DNA from: Rhodobacterales bacterium
Lineage (GTDB): Bacteria > Pseudomonadota > Alphaproteobacteria > Rhizobiales > Stappiaceae
Direction of reading: 5' to 3'
Assembly: GCA_008107755.1 (NCBI GenBank)
Contig: VIRH01000106.1
Location: 1-64,000 of the forward strand
DNA length: 64,000 bases
Shown: positions 36,758 through 45,168 of the stretch, in pieces
Position numbering within the stretch: position 1 is the stretch's first letter
Layout: each line of letters opens with the position of its first letter
The notes under the pieces: model-generated
Told to the model about the DNA's origin: nothing
Databases searched by the model: none
The model's input: only the letters and a program-made list of their open reading frames with translations
Made by a program: the position numbers and the translations under genes

Positions 36758-37600
36758 TTGGACTGGCTCATTGAACACAAGATACCGATAGGGCGCTGGG
36801 CGGAAGACGGCTTCAACTTGCTGGCCGACAATCTGGAATGGTTTTTCGACGCCACAAAGTACGGTCTGAATCAAGCGATCGAAGGCCTTCTCTGGCTGTT
36901 GGTCACTCCACCGGAGCTTGCTATTGTCGCCGCAGTCGCACTGCTGGCATTCCTTGTTCGCCGAAAGCTGTCCTTTGCTGTCTTCGCAGCCCTTGCGCTG
37001 CTCCTGATCATCAATCAGGGGTACTGGCAGGAGACGATGGAGACGGTGGTTCTCGTGATCATGTCGACGGCTGCCTGCATGGCCATTGGTGTGCCGGTCG
37101 GTGTCCTCGCGGCGCATAATCCGCGGTTCTTTGACTTTCTTCGTCCGATCCTGGACATGATGCAGACCATCCCCACCTTCGTTTACCTGATCCCCGCGAT
37201 GGTTCTGTTTGGTCTGGGAATGGTGCCGGGCCTGTTCGCAACCGTCATTTTCGCCCTTCCTGCGCCGATCCGGTTGACGCAGCTCGGTGTCTCCTCGACC
37301 CCGACGGCGCTTCTTGAAGCCGGAAACGCATTTGGTGCGACCCGGCGTCAGCTCCTCTGGAAGGTAGAGCTGCCCTATGCGCTGCCACAGATCATGGCCG
37401 GCCTGACGCAGACCATCATGCTTGCGCTCTCCATGGCCGTCATTGCCGGTCTCGTCGGTGCGCCCGGGCTGGGACAGGAGATTGTTCGTGCCCTCAACAC
37501 TTATGATATCGCCATGGGTTTTGAAGTCGGTCTCTGCATCGTGCTGACCGCGATCGTGCTCGACCGCTTCTTCTACGGCAGGGAAGGGGGCAGGGGATGA
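36758..37600 (+). CDS. choW: Choline ABC transporter permease
   Basis: This inner-membrane permease of 280 aa has a TTG start at 36758 (MDWLIEHKIPIGRWAEDGF), which matches the ChoW N-terminus. GGGG lies 7 bp upstream. About six membrane spans follow residue 45. The EAA loop reads LEAGNAFGATRRQLLWKVELP. Its stop overlaps the choV start (ATGA at 37597-37600). Confidence 0.93.
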   Translation: MDWLIEHKIPIGRWAEDGFNLLADNLEWFFDATKYGLNQAIEGLLWLLVTPPELAIVAAVALLAFLVRRKLSFAVFAALALLLIINQGYWQETMETVVLVIMSTAACMAIGVPVGVLAAHNPRFFDFLRPILDMMQTIPTFVYLIPAMVLFGLGMVPGLFATVIFALPAPIRLTQLGVSSTPTALLEAGNAFGATRRQLLWKVELPYALPQIMAGLTQTIMLALSMAVIAGLVGAPGLGQEIVRALNTYDIAMGFEVGLCIVLTAIVLDRFFYGREGGRG

Positions 37601-38640
37601 GCAGTCCTGACAATTCGCCCATCGTTACCTTCAAGGACGTCGACATCGTTTTCGGCGACAAGCCTCAATCGGCGCTTCCCCTCATCGATGCGGGCAAAAC
37701 CCGTCAGGAGATCCAGGACGAAACCGACCAGATCCTCGGGGTGGCAGGTGCGACCTTTGACATCCACGAGGGCGAGGTGATCGTGCTGATGGGGTTGTCC
37801 GGTTCCGGAAAGTCGACGCTTCTGCGTGCGGTCAACGGCCTCAACCCGGTGATCCGCGGAGAAGTTCAGGTTCACGACGGCACGACCTACGTCAATCCCG
37901 AGACCTGCGGTGAAAAGGCTCTGAGGGAGCTGCGCCGCAAGCGTATCGGGATGGTGTTTCAGCAATTCGGACTACTGCCCTGGCGCACGGTTGCCGAAAA
38001 CGTCGGCTTCGGACTCGAACTGGCCGGGCGTTCCGTAAAGGAGCGTGCGGACAAGGTTGCCGAACAGCTCAAGCTTGTGGGCCTTGACGGCTGGGGCGAG
38101 AAATACGTCCACGAACTGTCGGGCGGCATGCAGCAGCGCGTCGGTCTCGCTCGTGCTTTTGCGACGGACGCGCCGATCCTCCTGATGGACGAACCGTTTT
38201 CCGCGCTCGATCCGCTGATCCGCGACAAGCTCCAGGATGACCTGCTTGAGCTTCAGGCCAAGCTGAACAGGACGATCATCTTCGTCAGCCACGATCTTGA
38301 TGAGGCCGCCAAGATCGGCTCACGCATCGCGATCATGGAAGGTGGCCGGATCATTCAGCTAGGCACGCCGCAGGAGATCGTGAAGAAACCGGCGACCGGT
38401 TATGTCGCCGACTTTGTCGGTCACATGAACCCGCTCAATGTCCTGCGTGCCCGCGATGTCATGGTACCGCCCGGCAGTCTTCCGGGGTCTCTGGCAAGCG
38501 GTCTGACCTGCGAAATCAACACGCCGATCCGGGACGTCGCGCGCCTGAAACAGTCCAGTTCCGAACCTGTGGTCGTTCGCAAGGACGGCGCCATCGTCGG
38601 CGTCATCGGCGAGAACGAACTTCTGGGCTGCATGCTCTGA
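37597..38640 (+). CDS. choV: Choline ABC transporter ATP-binding protein
   Basis: This ATPase of 347 aa is of the ProV/OpuAA type. Walker A is GLSGSGKST near residues 67-75, the signature LSGGMQQRVGLARAF near 173-187, and Walker B PILLMDEPFSALDP follows. After the ATPase core it carries a short CBS-like end (VVVRKDGAIVGVIGENELLGCML), shorter than the tandem CBS pair of ProV, as is usual for ChoV. An extended N-terminal region before Walker A is also typical. Confidence 0.94.
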   Translation: MSSPDNSPIVTFKDVDIVFGDKPQSALPLIDAGKTRQEIQDETDQILGVAGATFDIHEGEVIVLMGLSGSGKSTLLRAVNGLNPVIRGEVQVHDGTTYVNPETCGEKALRELRRKRIGMVFQQFGLLPWRTVAENVGFGLELAGRSVKERADKVAEQLKLVGLDGWGEKYVHELSGGMQQRVGLARAFATDAPILLMDEPFSALDPLIRDKLQDDLLELQAKLNRTIIFVSHDLDEAAKIGSRIAIMEGGRIIQLGTPQEIVKKPATGYVADFVGHMNPLNVLRARDVMVPPGSLPGSLASGLTCEINTPIRDVARLKQSSSEPVVVRKDGAIVGVIGENELLGCML

Positions 38641-38680
38641 GCCTGTTTCCGGCCCATCTCATGAAGGGCCGGACCTCAGG

Positions 38681-39637
38681 TCAAAGATCGTCGCCGAAAC
38701 GCTCGCCGGAATAGAAGATCACCCCGGTGGCGCGGATCTCGTCGGCGATGCTCTGGTCTTCGGCTGAGAGAGACCCTGCCTGTCGCAGGAACACCTCCCT
38801 GATCCTCTCCGGGTGACGCTTGATCGCATCGAGATAGACCTGGCCGTCATGCTGGCCGGTGTCGCCGATCAGCGTGACTCCGAGACCCGGGTGGGCGTCA
38901 AGAAGTTCGTCGATCCGCTCGCCCTTGTGGTTGCCGTGTGATGTCTTGATGAATTTCGCATCGTCGATACCGAAATCCTTCAGGAACATCGGCCCTTTGG
39001 GCACGCCGCCAGCCTTGAAGACCTGACCGAGGTAATCATGGAGGTTCCACGGCGAGGAACTGACGTAGAAAACCGGATTCCCGCCGTCCATGCGCCTCCT
39101 GATCAAGTCGACCGTATCCTGAAAGACTTCGCGCTGGTCGACACCGGTTGTCATCGTGCGCCAGAAATTCTGCAGCTTTTGCCAGGCGCCGGTCTTGATG
39201 ACGGTATCATCGATGTCGGAGATCACCATCCGGGATGCCGAGGGCGATGAGGATGCCACTTCAAGTTCGAAAGTTTCGCCTGTCCGGGGAACGGTCACGT
39301 CGACAGTGCCGTCCTGCACGACCTCATGGGGAACCTCGAGCCTGAAGTAACCTTCCTCGTCGCTGGTCGTCTTGTGGGAACCGCACTCGATCTCGACACC
39401 GCCTGCGTCATTGGTGAGAAAGCTCATGACGCGCGCCCCGACGGTCCCCTGGCGCGATATGAGGGTTTTCAGATCGCTGGTGGCGGTGATCGCGAGCACA
39501 CGGCCGCGCAGGACTGCGGCTTCGGACGTGGTGTATCCCATGTAGGGGTCAAGAGTTACCGCGTCGTCCTCGTCGGACGCGGTCAGACGGTCGAACCAAC
39601 TCTCTGCCGTAAGAGCAATATTGTGCAGCATGGCCAT
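38681..39637 (-). CDS. APP1-type phosphatidate phosphatase (DUF2183)
   Basis: This protein of 318 aa has the catalytic DxDxT motif in MVISDIDDTVIKTG, and downstream SSSPWNLHDYLGQVFKAGGVPKGPMFLKDFG and LIGDTGQHDGQVY, all features of the App1 phosphatase domain in the C-terminal half. The N-terminal half is beta-rich. The start at 39637 is selected for the GGGGGG site upstream. Its tail faces choV. Substrate in bacteria is uncertain; phosphatidic acid is the yeast substrate. Confidence 0.85.
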   Translation of the reverse strand: MAMLHNIALTAESWFDRLTASDEDDAVTLDPYMGYTTSEAAVLRGRVLAITATSDLKTLISRQGTVGARVMSFLTNDAGGVEIECGSHKTTSDEEGYFRLEVPHEVVQDGTVDVTVPRTGETFELEVASSSPSASRMVISDIDDTVIKTGAWQKLQNFWRTMTTGVDQREVFQDTVDLIRRRMDGGNPVFYVSSSPWNLHDYLGQVFKAGGVPKGPMFLKDFGIDDAKFIKTSHGNHKGERIDELLDAHPGLGVTLIGDTGQHDGQVYLDAIKRHPERIREVFLRQAGSLSAEDQSIADEIRATGVIFYSGERFGDDL

Positions 39638-39755
39638 GGTGTAGCGGTCCCCCCGGTCTATTCGAAACATGAGCGCAGAAAACGCAGTGGAAACCTGACA
39701 GTTCCATTGTCCGGATATCCGAAGGTCGGCCGGTGGCGCGAGGGACGATCGCCCA

Positions 39756-39782
39756 TAAAAAAACGGGACCATAAGGTCCCGT
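39756..39782 (-). terminator. Rho-independent terminator of the cold-shock gene
   Basis: Read on the minus strand, ACGGGACC pairs perfectly with GGTCCCGT across a 4-base loop and is followed by seven T residues. It lies 56 bp past the cold-shock stop. Confidence 0.88.
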
Positions 39783-39837
39783 GCGTCAAGGTCATGCACT
39801 TATCCGCCGGCATTTCCGGTCGGCATGCAGAAAATTC

Positions 39838-40050
39838 TTAGAGCATCTCGAGCTGCGCAGCCTGCTTTCCGCGGCCTCGGCGGTCGTCTTCAGCGACGTA
39901 GGAAATCTTTGCACCTTCAACCGGGGTGCCGAGACCGGCCTGTTCAAAGGCAGTGACATGGACGAACACGTCCTTGCCGCCGTTTTCCGGCGTGATGAAG
40001 CCGAAGCCGCGGTCGTGGTTGAAGAACTTAATGGTGCCGTTCTCACGCAT
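39838..40050 (-). CDS. Cold-shock protein (CspA family)
   Basis: This is a single S1-like cold-shock domain of 70 aa. The RNA-binding motifs are GFGFITPENG (RNP1) and KDVFVHV (RNP2). It starts GTIKFFNHDRGFGFI and ends QAAQLEML. It binds single-stranded nucleic acid as an RNA chaperone. A long untranslated region upstream (more than 100 bp before the next feature) would fit cold-shock control. It ends with a strong terminator. Confidence 0.95.
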   Translation of the reverse strand: MRENGTIKFFNHDRGFGFITPENGGKDVFVHVTAFEQAGLGTPVEGAKISYVAEDDRRGRGKQAAQLEML

Positions 40051-40543
40051 GGAGAAACCTTTCCGTCAGAGTGTGCGCCAGCCCGTTCCCGGCAAGCGCG
40101 GATAAACGAGAGGTCAATAAGAAACGGAAAGCTTGGTAATTCAGAGCGGAGCTTAATGGAGCATCCGCCGAAGTCAGTCTAACCGGGTCTATGTCTTGTC
40201 CCGTACGGTACATCTCGCACCGATGACCCGCATTCTATGCGCAGACGCGCCGTCGGGCAAGTGACAGAAATTTGAGCGGCCGCAGCGGGAACAAAGGGTA
40301 AGCTTGGTCATTAACCAAACGTCGTAACTTGCCCCTGAATGGCCCCGATATGATCATTCTTTTGTCAATCCGCTTGCCGAAGCTTATCGTAATGAAGTCT
40401 GCGATCATGCTCGGCCGCTGCGGCATTGCGCGAAAGAATGATCTTGTGACCGCTGTCACACAATGCTGCCGGCCAGAGGGCTACTGTCCTTCCAAGCGCT
40501 GAGGCGGCTTGTAGGGGCCTCGCAGGAGACAAGGGAAATCGTC
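40051..40543. other. Divergent intergenic region between csp and BA14K genes
   Basis: No gene is supported. The region includes the probable long 5' leader of the cold-shock gene and the promoter of the BA14K gene. A short palindromic AT-rich stretch with TTGGTCATTAACCAA lies near 40305-40319. Confidence 0.4.
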
Positions 40544-40990
40544 ATGTTCAAGAAGGTTGCCACCACTGCTGTTGCTCTGGCTCTTGTTGCCGGTGCCGCC
40601 CTGACCACGCAGACCCGTTCCGCCGAAGCCGCAGAGGGATGGCAGGTGGGCGTCGGGATCGCGAGCGGCCTTGCCGCCGGTGCCATCCTCGGCTCCGCCC
40701 TTTCGCAGCCGCGCTATGCCGGCCCACGCTATTACGCCGGACCCCGTTACTACGGTCAGAGGCGCTACTACGCCCCACAGCGCTACTACGCCCCACAGCG
40801 CTACTACGCCCCACAGCGCCACTATGCTCCGCCGCCCGTCTATCACCGGGCACCGGCTCCAGTCGTCAGCTATCGCCCGGCTCCCTGGTCGCCGGGCTGG
40901 TACAACTACTGCAGCCGCAAATATCGGTCGTTCAATCCGCAGACAGGCTATTTCCTGGCCTATTCAGGTCAGTACAAGTTCTGTCGCTAG
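40544..40990 (+). CDS. BA14K-family secreted protein with tyrosine-rich repeats
   Basis: This protein of 148 aa has a signal peptide (MFKKVATTAVALALVAGAAL, ending about residue 30 at EAA). A short glycine/alanine hydrophobic stretch follows (VGVGIASGLAAGAILGSAL). The middle is rich in Tyr, Pro and Arg, with the hexapeptide YYAPQR repeated. The C-terminal domain NYCSRKYRSFNPQTGYFLAY is the BA14K domain, named from a Brucella lectin-like immunoreactive protein. It is probably located in the periplasm or outer surface. The ATG at 40544 is the start because the signal peptide begins there. Confidence 0.85.
   Translation: MFKKVATTAVALALVAGAALTTQTRSAEAAEGWQVGVGIASGLAAGAILGSALSQPRYAGPRYYAGPRYYGQRRYYAPQRYYAPQRYYAPQRHYAPPPVYHRAPAPVVSYRPAPWSPGWYNYCSRKYRSFNPQTGYFLAYSGQYKFCR
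40763..40816 (+). repeat. 18-bp tandem repeat inside the BA14K gene
   Basis: CGCTACTACGCCCCACAG occurs three times in a row without mismatch, followed by a diverged fourth copy. Each copy encodes RYYAPQ. Identical copies suggest recent slippage. Confidence 0.9.
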
Positions 40991-41082
40991 AACAGCCTCG
41001 CGCACGACAATGCAGCGACGCTGAGACGATGCAGACCCGCCGGGGCGCAAAGCAGCCTCCAGAGTGAGGCAACCGGCACAGC

Positions 41083-41129
41083 ACTCCCCGCAAGGTGGTT
41101 CCTCCCCTTCCTTGCGGGGAGTTCTTTTT
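41083..41129 (+). terminator. Rho-independent terminator after the BA14K gene
   Basis: ACTCCCCGCAAGG at 41083-41095 pairs perfectly with 41110-41122, followed by TTCTTTTTG. The stem is 13 bp, about 95 bp after the stop. Confidence 0.88.
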
Positions 41130-41187
41130 GTGCAGCTCTCTCTTGCCGGATTGACGCCGCATTGCTGAATTTCTCTGGGGCCAAACT

Positions 41188-41640
41188 TTAGACCGCTCTT
41201 TTCGCGGCCCGCATCGTCGTCTCGAGCTGGTTGAGAAAGCGGGACCTGTCCGCTTTCGTGAAGCCGGGGCCGCTTTCCCGAATTTCTCCGATTTCGCGCA
41301 GATGCGTGTTGAGGTCGCGCATGGCGAGCCGCATGCCGATGGCGTCTTCACGGAAGAGCTTGCCCGTCGGGCCGATCACCAGCGCTCCCGCCTTGACGCA
41401 GCGGGCTGCCAGCGGAACATCGGCTGTCACCACCACATCGCCCGTTGTCGCCCGTTCGGCTATCCAGTTGTCGGCTTCGTCCGGCCCTTCCGGAACGACA
41501 ATGCGCTCGATCAGGTCTCCCTCCGGCAACCGCATCCAGCTGTTGGAGACGAACTTGATCTCCACCTTGTGCCGCTCTCCGACACGCACCGCCTCGTCCT
41601 TCACCGGACAGGCATCAGCATCCACATAAAGGATCGTCAT
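41188..41640 (-). CDS. YaiI/YqxD family protein (DUF188, PIN-like)
   Basis: This protein of 150 aa has the family pattern ILYVDADACPVKDEAVRV at the N-terminus, then DEADNWIAERATTGDVVVTADVPLAARCVKAGA, which contains the aspartates of a PIN-like nuclease site. The activity is not established. The start at 41640 overlaps the flavoprotein stop by one base (TGATG on the minus strand), so the two are coupled. Confidence 0.92.
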   Translation of the reverse strand: MTILYVDADACPVKDEAVRVGERHKVEIKFVSNSWMRLPEGDLIERIVVPEGPDEADNWIAERATTGDVVVTADVPLAARCVKAGALVIGPTGKLFREDAIGMRLAMRDLNTHLREIGEIRESGPGFTKADRSRFLNQLETTMRAAKRAV

Positions 41641-42863
41641 CAGGTGTCTTTCCTTTCGCTGCCGGCATCGAGGTAGTCGCAGATCCCGTCCGCGGCGCTG
41701 CGTCCCGTGGCGAAGCAGGCCTGGAGGAGGTAGCCGCCTGTCGGGGCCTCCCAATCCAGCATTTCGCCGGCGGCGAAGACGCCGGGAAGTTTCTTCAGCA
41801 TCAGATCGCTTCCGAGTTCCTCAAGCGCGATACCGCCTGCCGACGAGATCGCCCGGTCGATGTCATAAGGGGCGATGCAGGTGATGGGAAGTGTCTTGAT
41901 GCGGCTGGCGATCCCGGCAGGATCCTCCGGCAAGGGGCCTGCTTCGCGCAGAAGGGCCAGCTCCGCCGGGTTGAGTTTCAGTGTCTTCTTGAGGTAGGTC
42001 GCCGTGGATTGCTTGCCACGCGGTTTCTGCAGCTTTGCGGTCAGGGTCTCCACGCTCATGGATGGCCTCAGGTCCACCTGGAGACTGGCTTCGCCATCCC
42101 GAGCAATTGCCTCGCGGATCTCCGCCGACAGAGCGTAGATCGCGCCGCCTTCCAGCCCTTTTTCGGAGAGGACCGCTTCGCCGGGAACGGTTCTTCCGGC
42201 AAAGCTCAGCGCGATCCGCTTCAAGGGGGTGCCGGAAAAACGCTCCCGCACGAATGGGCTCCACGCGACCGCAAATCCACAGTTGGCGGGCCTGAGCCGG
42301 CTGACGGCAATGCCTCTTGCCTCCAGCACCGGTACCCACGCGGCATCCGAGCCCAGTTTCGGCCAGCTTGCCCCGCCAAGAGCCAGCAGCACGGCACGCG
42401 CGGTGTGGTTTTCCAGGTCGTCACTGTCCGCCTGCAGTAGAACAGCGCCATCCTCGGCAAATCCCGTGAAGCGTCTTCCCGCCAGCAGCTCCACGCCCAT
42501 CGCGCTGAGCCGGCGCAGCCAGGCGCGCAGCAGGGGCGAGGCCTTCATGGAACACGGAAAGACACGTCCGCTGCTTCCCACGAAGGTCTCCTGGCCAAGG
42601 CCATGACACCAGTCGCGCAGGTCTGACGGCGTGAACGCCTCGAACATCGGCCGGAGGAACGGTTCCGCCTCGCGGTAGCGGGACAGAAACAGGGAAAGGT
42701 CTTCGCTGTGCGTGAGGTTGAGGCCGCCACGCCCGGCCATCAGGAACTTTCGCGCAGGCGACGCCATCCGGTCGGCAATCGCCACCTTGAGGCCCCGTTC
42801 GGCCGCGCATTCCGCCGCATACAAGCCGGCGGGGCCGGCGCCAAGTACAAGCAAATCAAGCAT
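41640..42863 (-). CDS. TIGR03862/HI0933-type flavoprotein
   Basis: This FAD protein of 407 aa begins with GAGPAGLYAAECAAERG and carries KFLMAGRGGLNLTHSE, the counterpart of the GGGRCN motif in the related protein at 24631. The second FAD segment is AVLLALGGASWPKLGSDAAW and the C-terminus reads GVFAAGEMLDWEAPTGGYLLQACFATGRSAADG. These features fit the TIGR03862 subgroup. It is upstream of and coupled with the DUF188 gene. The reaction is unknown. Confidence 0.9.
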   Translation of the reverse strand: MLDLLVLGAGPAGLYAAECAAERGLKVAIADRMASPARKFLMAGRGGLNLTHSEDLSLFLSRYREAEPFLRPMFEAFTPSDLRDWCHGLGQETFVGSSGRVFPCSMKASPLLRAWLRRLSAMGVELLAGRRFTGFAEDGAVLLQADSDDLENHTARAVLLALGGASWPKLGSDAAWVPVLEARGIAVSRLRPANCGFAVAWSPFVRERFSGTPLKRIALSFAGRTVPGEAVLSEKGLEGGAIYALSAEIREAIARDGEASLQVDLRPSMSVETLTAKLQKPRGKQSTATYLKKTLKLNPAELALLREAGPLPEDPAGIASRIKTLPITCIAPYDIDRAISSAGGIALEELGSDLMLKKLPGVFAAGEMLDWEAPTGGYLLQACFATGRSAADGICDYLDAGSERKDT

Positions 42864-43050
42864 GGCGCTTTATAGGGCGGCATCTTTGCAAAAGACCACT
42901 GTCTATTTTCTCATTGTCCGTTTGACCAAGATTCGAAGAGCCGAAAAGTTTAAATTTATCAAGTGTTTGTTATCAGTTTTATGCGGAAATTACACGCTAT
43001 GGCAATGTGCAGTCGCATCTGGAGGATAGTGCGATAGGGAGTAAGTGCGC

Positions 43051-44241
43051 ATGGACAAAAATGTGGACTTGATCTTGGTGGCGGACCCGGACGAAGCGGT
43101 CCAGGCAGGCTTCCATAGACTGTTCGACGACCGGTTCAAGGTGGTTTGCTATTCTCATTCCGATCCCGCTCTTCTGTTCCTGAAACAGAATCCGAGCACA
43201 TCGGTTGTCTTTTCCAGCTACAAGTTGCCCGGCAGGGGCGGGGTCGCATTCCTGCGCGCCTCGGAGCTGCTCGCGCCGCTTGCGGCCCGCGTGATGCTGA
43301 CCCGCGAAACCTCGGCGGAAGCTGTCAAGCGCACCTTGAACGAGGGCCGCGCCTTCATGTTCCTGGAAAAGCCCTGCAAGCAGGAAGAGCTTGTGGCGGC
43401 TGTGGAAACGGCGATCGCGCATCACGCCAACCTTTCCCGCGACAGGGCGCTGCTGGAACGCACGCTGTCCGGCTCGGTGAAACTTCTGATCGACATGCTG
43501 GCGCTGTTCCATCCGGACGCCTTTCGCCGCACGGGAACCGTTCGCAAGCAGGCGCTTAAGATTGCGTCCGCCCTCGGCATGAAGAAGACCTGGGAACTGG
43601 AAATGGCGGTCATGCTGTCGCCGCTCGGTGAAGCGCTGCTGCCGGTGCAGATCATCTCGCGTTACCGCGCGGCGAAGAGCCTGACGGAACCCGAACGGGA
43701 CATTCTGGAGCGCTCTCCCGCGCAGACCCGTGATCTCCTGAAGAACGTGCCGCAGCTCGAGAAAGTCGCCGAACATCTCTATCTCTCGGCCCGGGGGTTC
43801 GACGGTTCGGGCTTTCCCAAGGATGGGCCGAACGGCAAGGAAATTCCGCTGGTCTCGCGCATCGTCAAGCTGCTGACGGACCTGTGGTACGCGAGCCCGG
43901 AAAGAGGCCCGGATTCCGCCGCCTTCGAGGCGCTGGCGATCAATCATCGCAAATACGATCCGGAACTTCTGGAGCTCGCCAGAAGCGTTCTTCTGGAAGG
44001 CGTGGCGGAAGTGCAAAAAGGCAATTACTCGGAATGTTACATCCGGTCTTTGCGGCCGGGCGATGTGCTGCTGGAAGATGCGCTGACGGAAACCAGCCAC
44101 GAACTGGTCCTCGCCAGAGGCCATGTGTTGACGCCAACGACAATCCGTCGCCTCGAACAGTTTCACCAGACGGCGGGCGTCCGTCAGCCAATCCGTGTCG
44201 AGCGGCATGAGGCGAAGGAAGAAGAACTGGCGGTTTCGTAG
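43051..44241 (+). CDS. Degenerate receiver / HD-GYP-like response regulator
   Basis: This protein of 396 aa has a receiver-like domain (1-125) joined to an HD-GYP-like domain (about 140-385). The expected phospho-acceptor Asp is replaced: the strand reads VVFSSYKLPG, with Ser56 in its place. The conserved Lys survives in LEKPCK. In the output domain the metal-binding HD pair is replaced by SP (190-191) and the HHE motif by LSA (about 245-247), while the later GFDGSGFPKDG (249-259) and IPLVSRIVKL remain. It is therefore unlikely to hydrolyse c-di-GMP and may act as a binding or scaffold protein. The ATG at 43051 is preferred over the GTG at 43045 for ribosome-site spacing. Confidence 0.82.
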   Translation: MDKNVDLILVADPDEAVQAGFHRLFDDRFKVVCYSHSDPALLFLKQNPSTSVVFSSYKLPGRGGVAFLRASELLAPLAARVMLTRETSAEAVKRTLNEGRAFMFLEKPCKQEELVAAVETAIAHHANLSRDRALLERTLSGSVKLLIDMLALFHPDAFRRTGTVRKQALKIASALGMKKTWELEMAVMLSPLGEALLPVQIISRYRAAKSLTEPERDILERSPAQTRDLLKNVPQLEKVAEHLYLSARGFDGSGFPKDGPNGKEIPLVSRIVKLLTDLWYASPERGPDSAAFEALAINHRKYDPELLELARSVLLEGVAEVQKGNYSECYIRSLRPGDVLLEDALTETSHELVLARGHVLTPTTIRRLEQFHQTAGVRQPIRVERHEAKEEELAVS

Positions 44242-44285
44242 TCGCGCAAACGCAGTGACAAGGGCGCGGAAGCGAGCACGCCGGC

Positions 44286-45086
44286 TTAGCGGCGCTCCTT
44301 CCGGGTCTCCTGGCGATCGAGCAGCTCGGCTTCATAGGCCTTGGCAACCCGCAGGAAACGCGCGTGGGCGTAGTTCATCGCCAGGATGAACCCCCACCAG
44401 CCGTATTTGCGGTACTTGCGTGCGAAATACGCCTTGAAAAAGCTTACGGGGAATTCTGTCAGAAGTCGGCTTCTGGCAAGGCGCCGCCCGCGGGCACGCA
44501 TATCCTCCACCTGCATTCCCGAATATCGGTTGTACTTGCCGACCTGAAAGTCCAGCGACCTTATCGAGCGATGCGCCATGATGCCGGAAAGGTTCGCGAT
44601 CCGCGCGCCTTCCTTAGGACGCACCGTGTCATGCACGATGGACTCCGAGAAGCGTCCCTTGCGCCGGTCGTAGAGCCGGATCTGGTGATAGCCATAGGCC
44701 CAGTCGGCGGGCCGGCTCTCATGAGCGTACATGTCGCGGATCATGATCCGCCAGCCATCTGCGCTCTCGTGGCTGCCGTCTTCGAACTTCGCCCGGATCT
44801 CCGCGGCCAGTTCCGGCGTCACTTCCTCGTCCGCGTCCAGATTGAGCAGCCAGTCGTTTCGGCACTGGTGTTCGCCGAAGCGTTTCTGGGGGCCGTAGCC
44901 GGGCCAGTCGTTGTGGAGAACCCTTGCGCCGAGCGCCTCGGCAACCGCGACAGTGGCGTCGGTCGATCCGCTGTCGATGACGATCACCTCATCCACCCAG
45001 TCGATAACGCTGCGGATCGGTCGGTCGATCCGGTCGGCTTCGTCCCTGGCAATGATGAAAACGGAAAGGGGCAGGCGGTCGGTCAT
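44286..45086 (-). CDS. Family 2 glycosyltransferase
   Basis: This glycosyltransferase of 266 aa begins LSVFIIARDEADRIDRPIRSV, then VIVIDSGSTDATVAVAEALGARV, and the DxD-like LLNLDADEEVTPEL, the GT-A fold pattern. It resembles KdtX/WaaE-type lipopolysaccharide core transferases (YGPQKRFGEHQCRNDWLLNLDADE). A C-terminal basic region with ARFLRVAKAYEAEL lies after a short hydrophobic stretch. It probably adds a sugar to a surface glycan at the inner membrane. It lies 82 bp downstream of the alpha-glucosidase on the same strand. Confidence 0.88.
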   Translation of the reverse strand: MTDRLPLSVFIIARDEADRIDRPIRSVIDWVDEVIVIDSGSTDATVAVAEALGARVLHNDWPGYGPQKRFGEHQCRNDWLLNLDADEEVTPELAAEIRAKFEDGSHESADGWRIMIRDMYAHESRPADWAYGYHQIRLYDRRKGRFSESIVHDTVRPKEGARIANLSGIMAHRSIRSLDFQVGKYNRYSGMQVEDMRARGRRLARSRLLTEFPVSFFKAYFARKYRKYGWWGFILAMNYAHARFLRVAKAYEAELLDRQETRKERR

Positions 45087-45168
45087 GCGGGGTCCGGCTC
45101 GGGTGGTCGCGCCGGAACGTCCCGGCGCGCCTTTGTAGCCGCGCCGGAACGGGATTTGAAGGGGCGTA

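Noticed and set aside
40763..40816. A CRISPR-like repeat array
   Set aside because: The repeats are contiguous, in frame and inside a coding sequence; there are no spacers. No CRISPR array was seen elsewhere.
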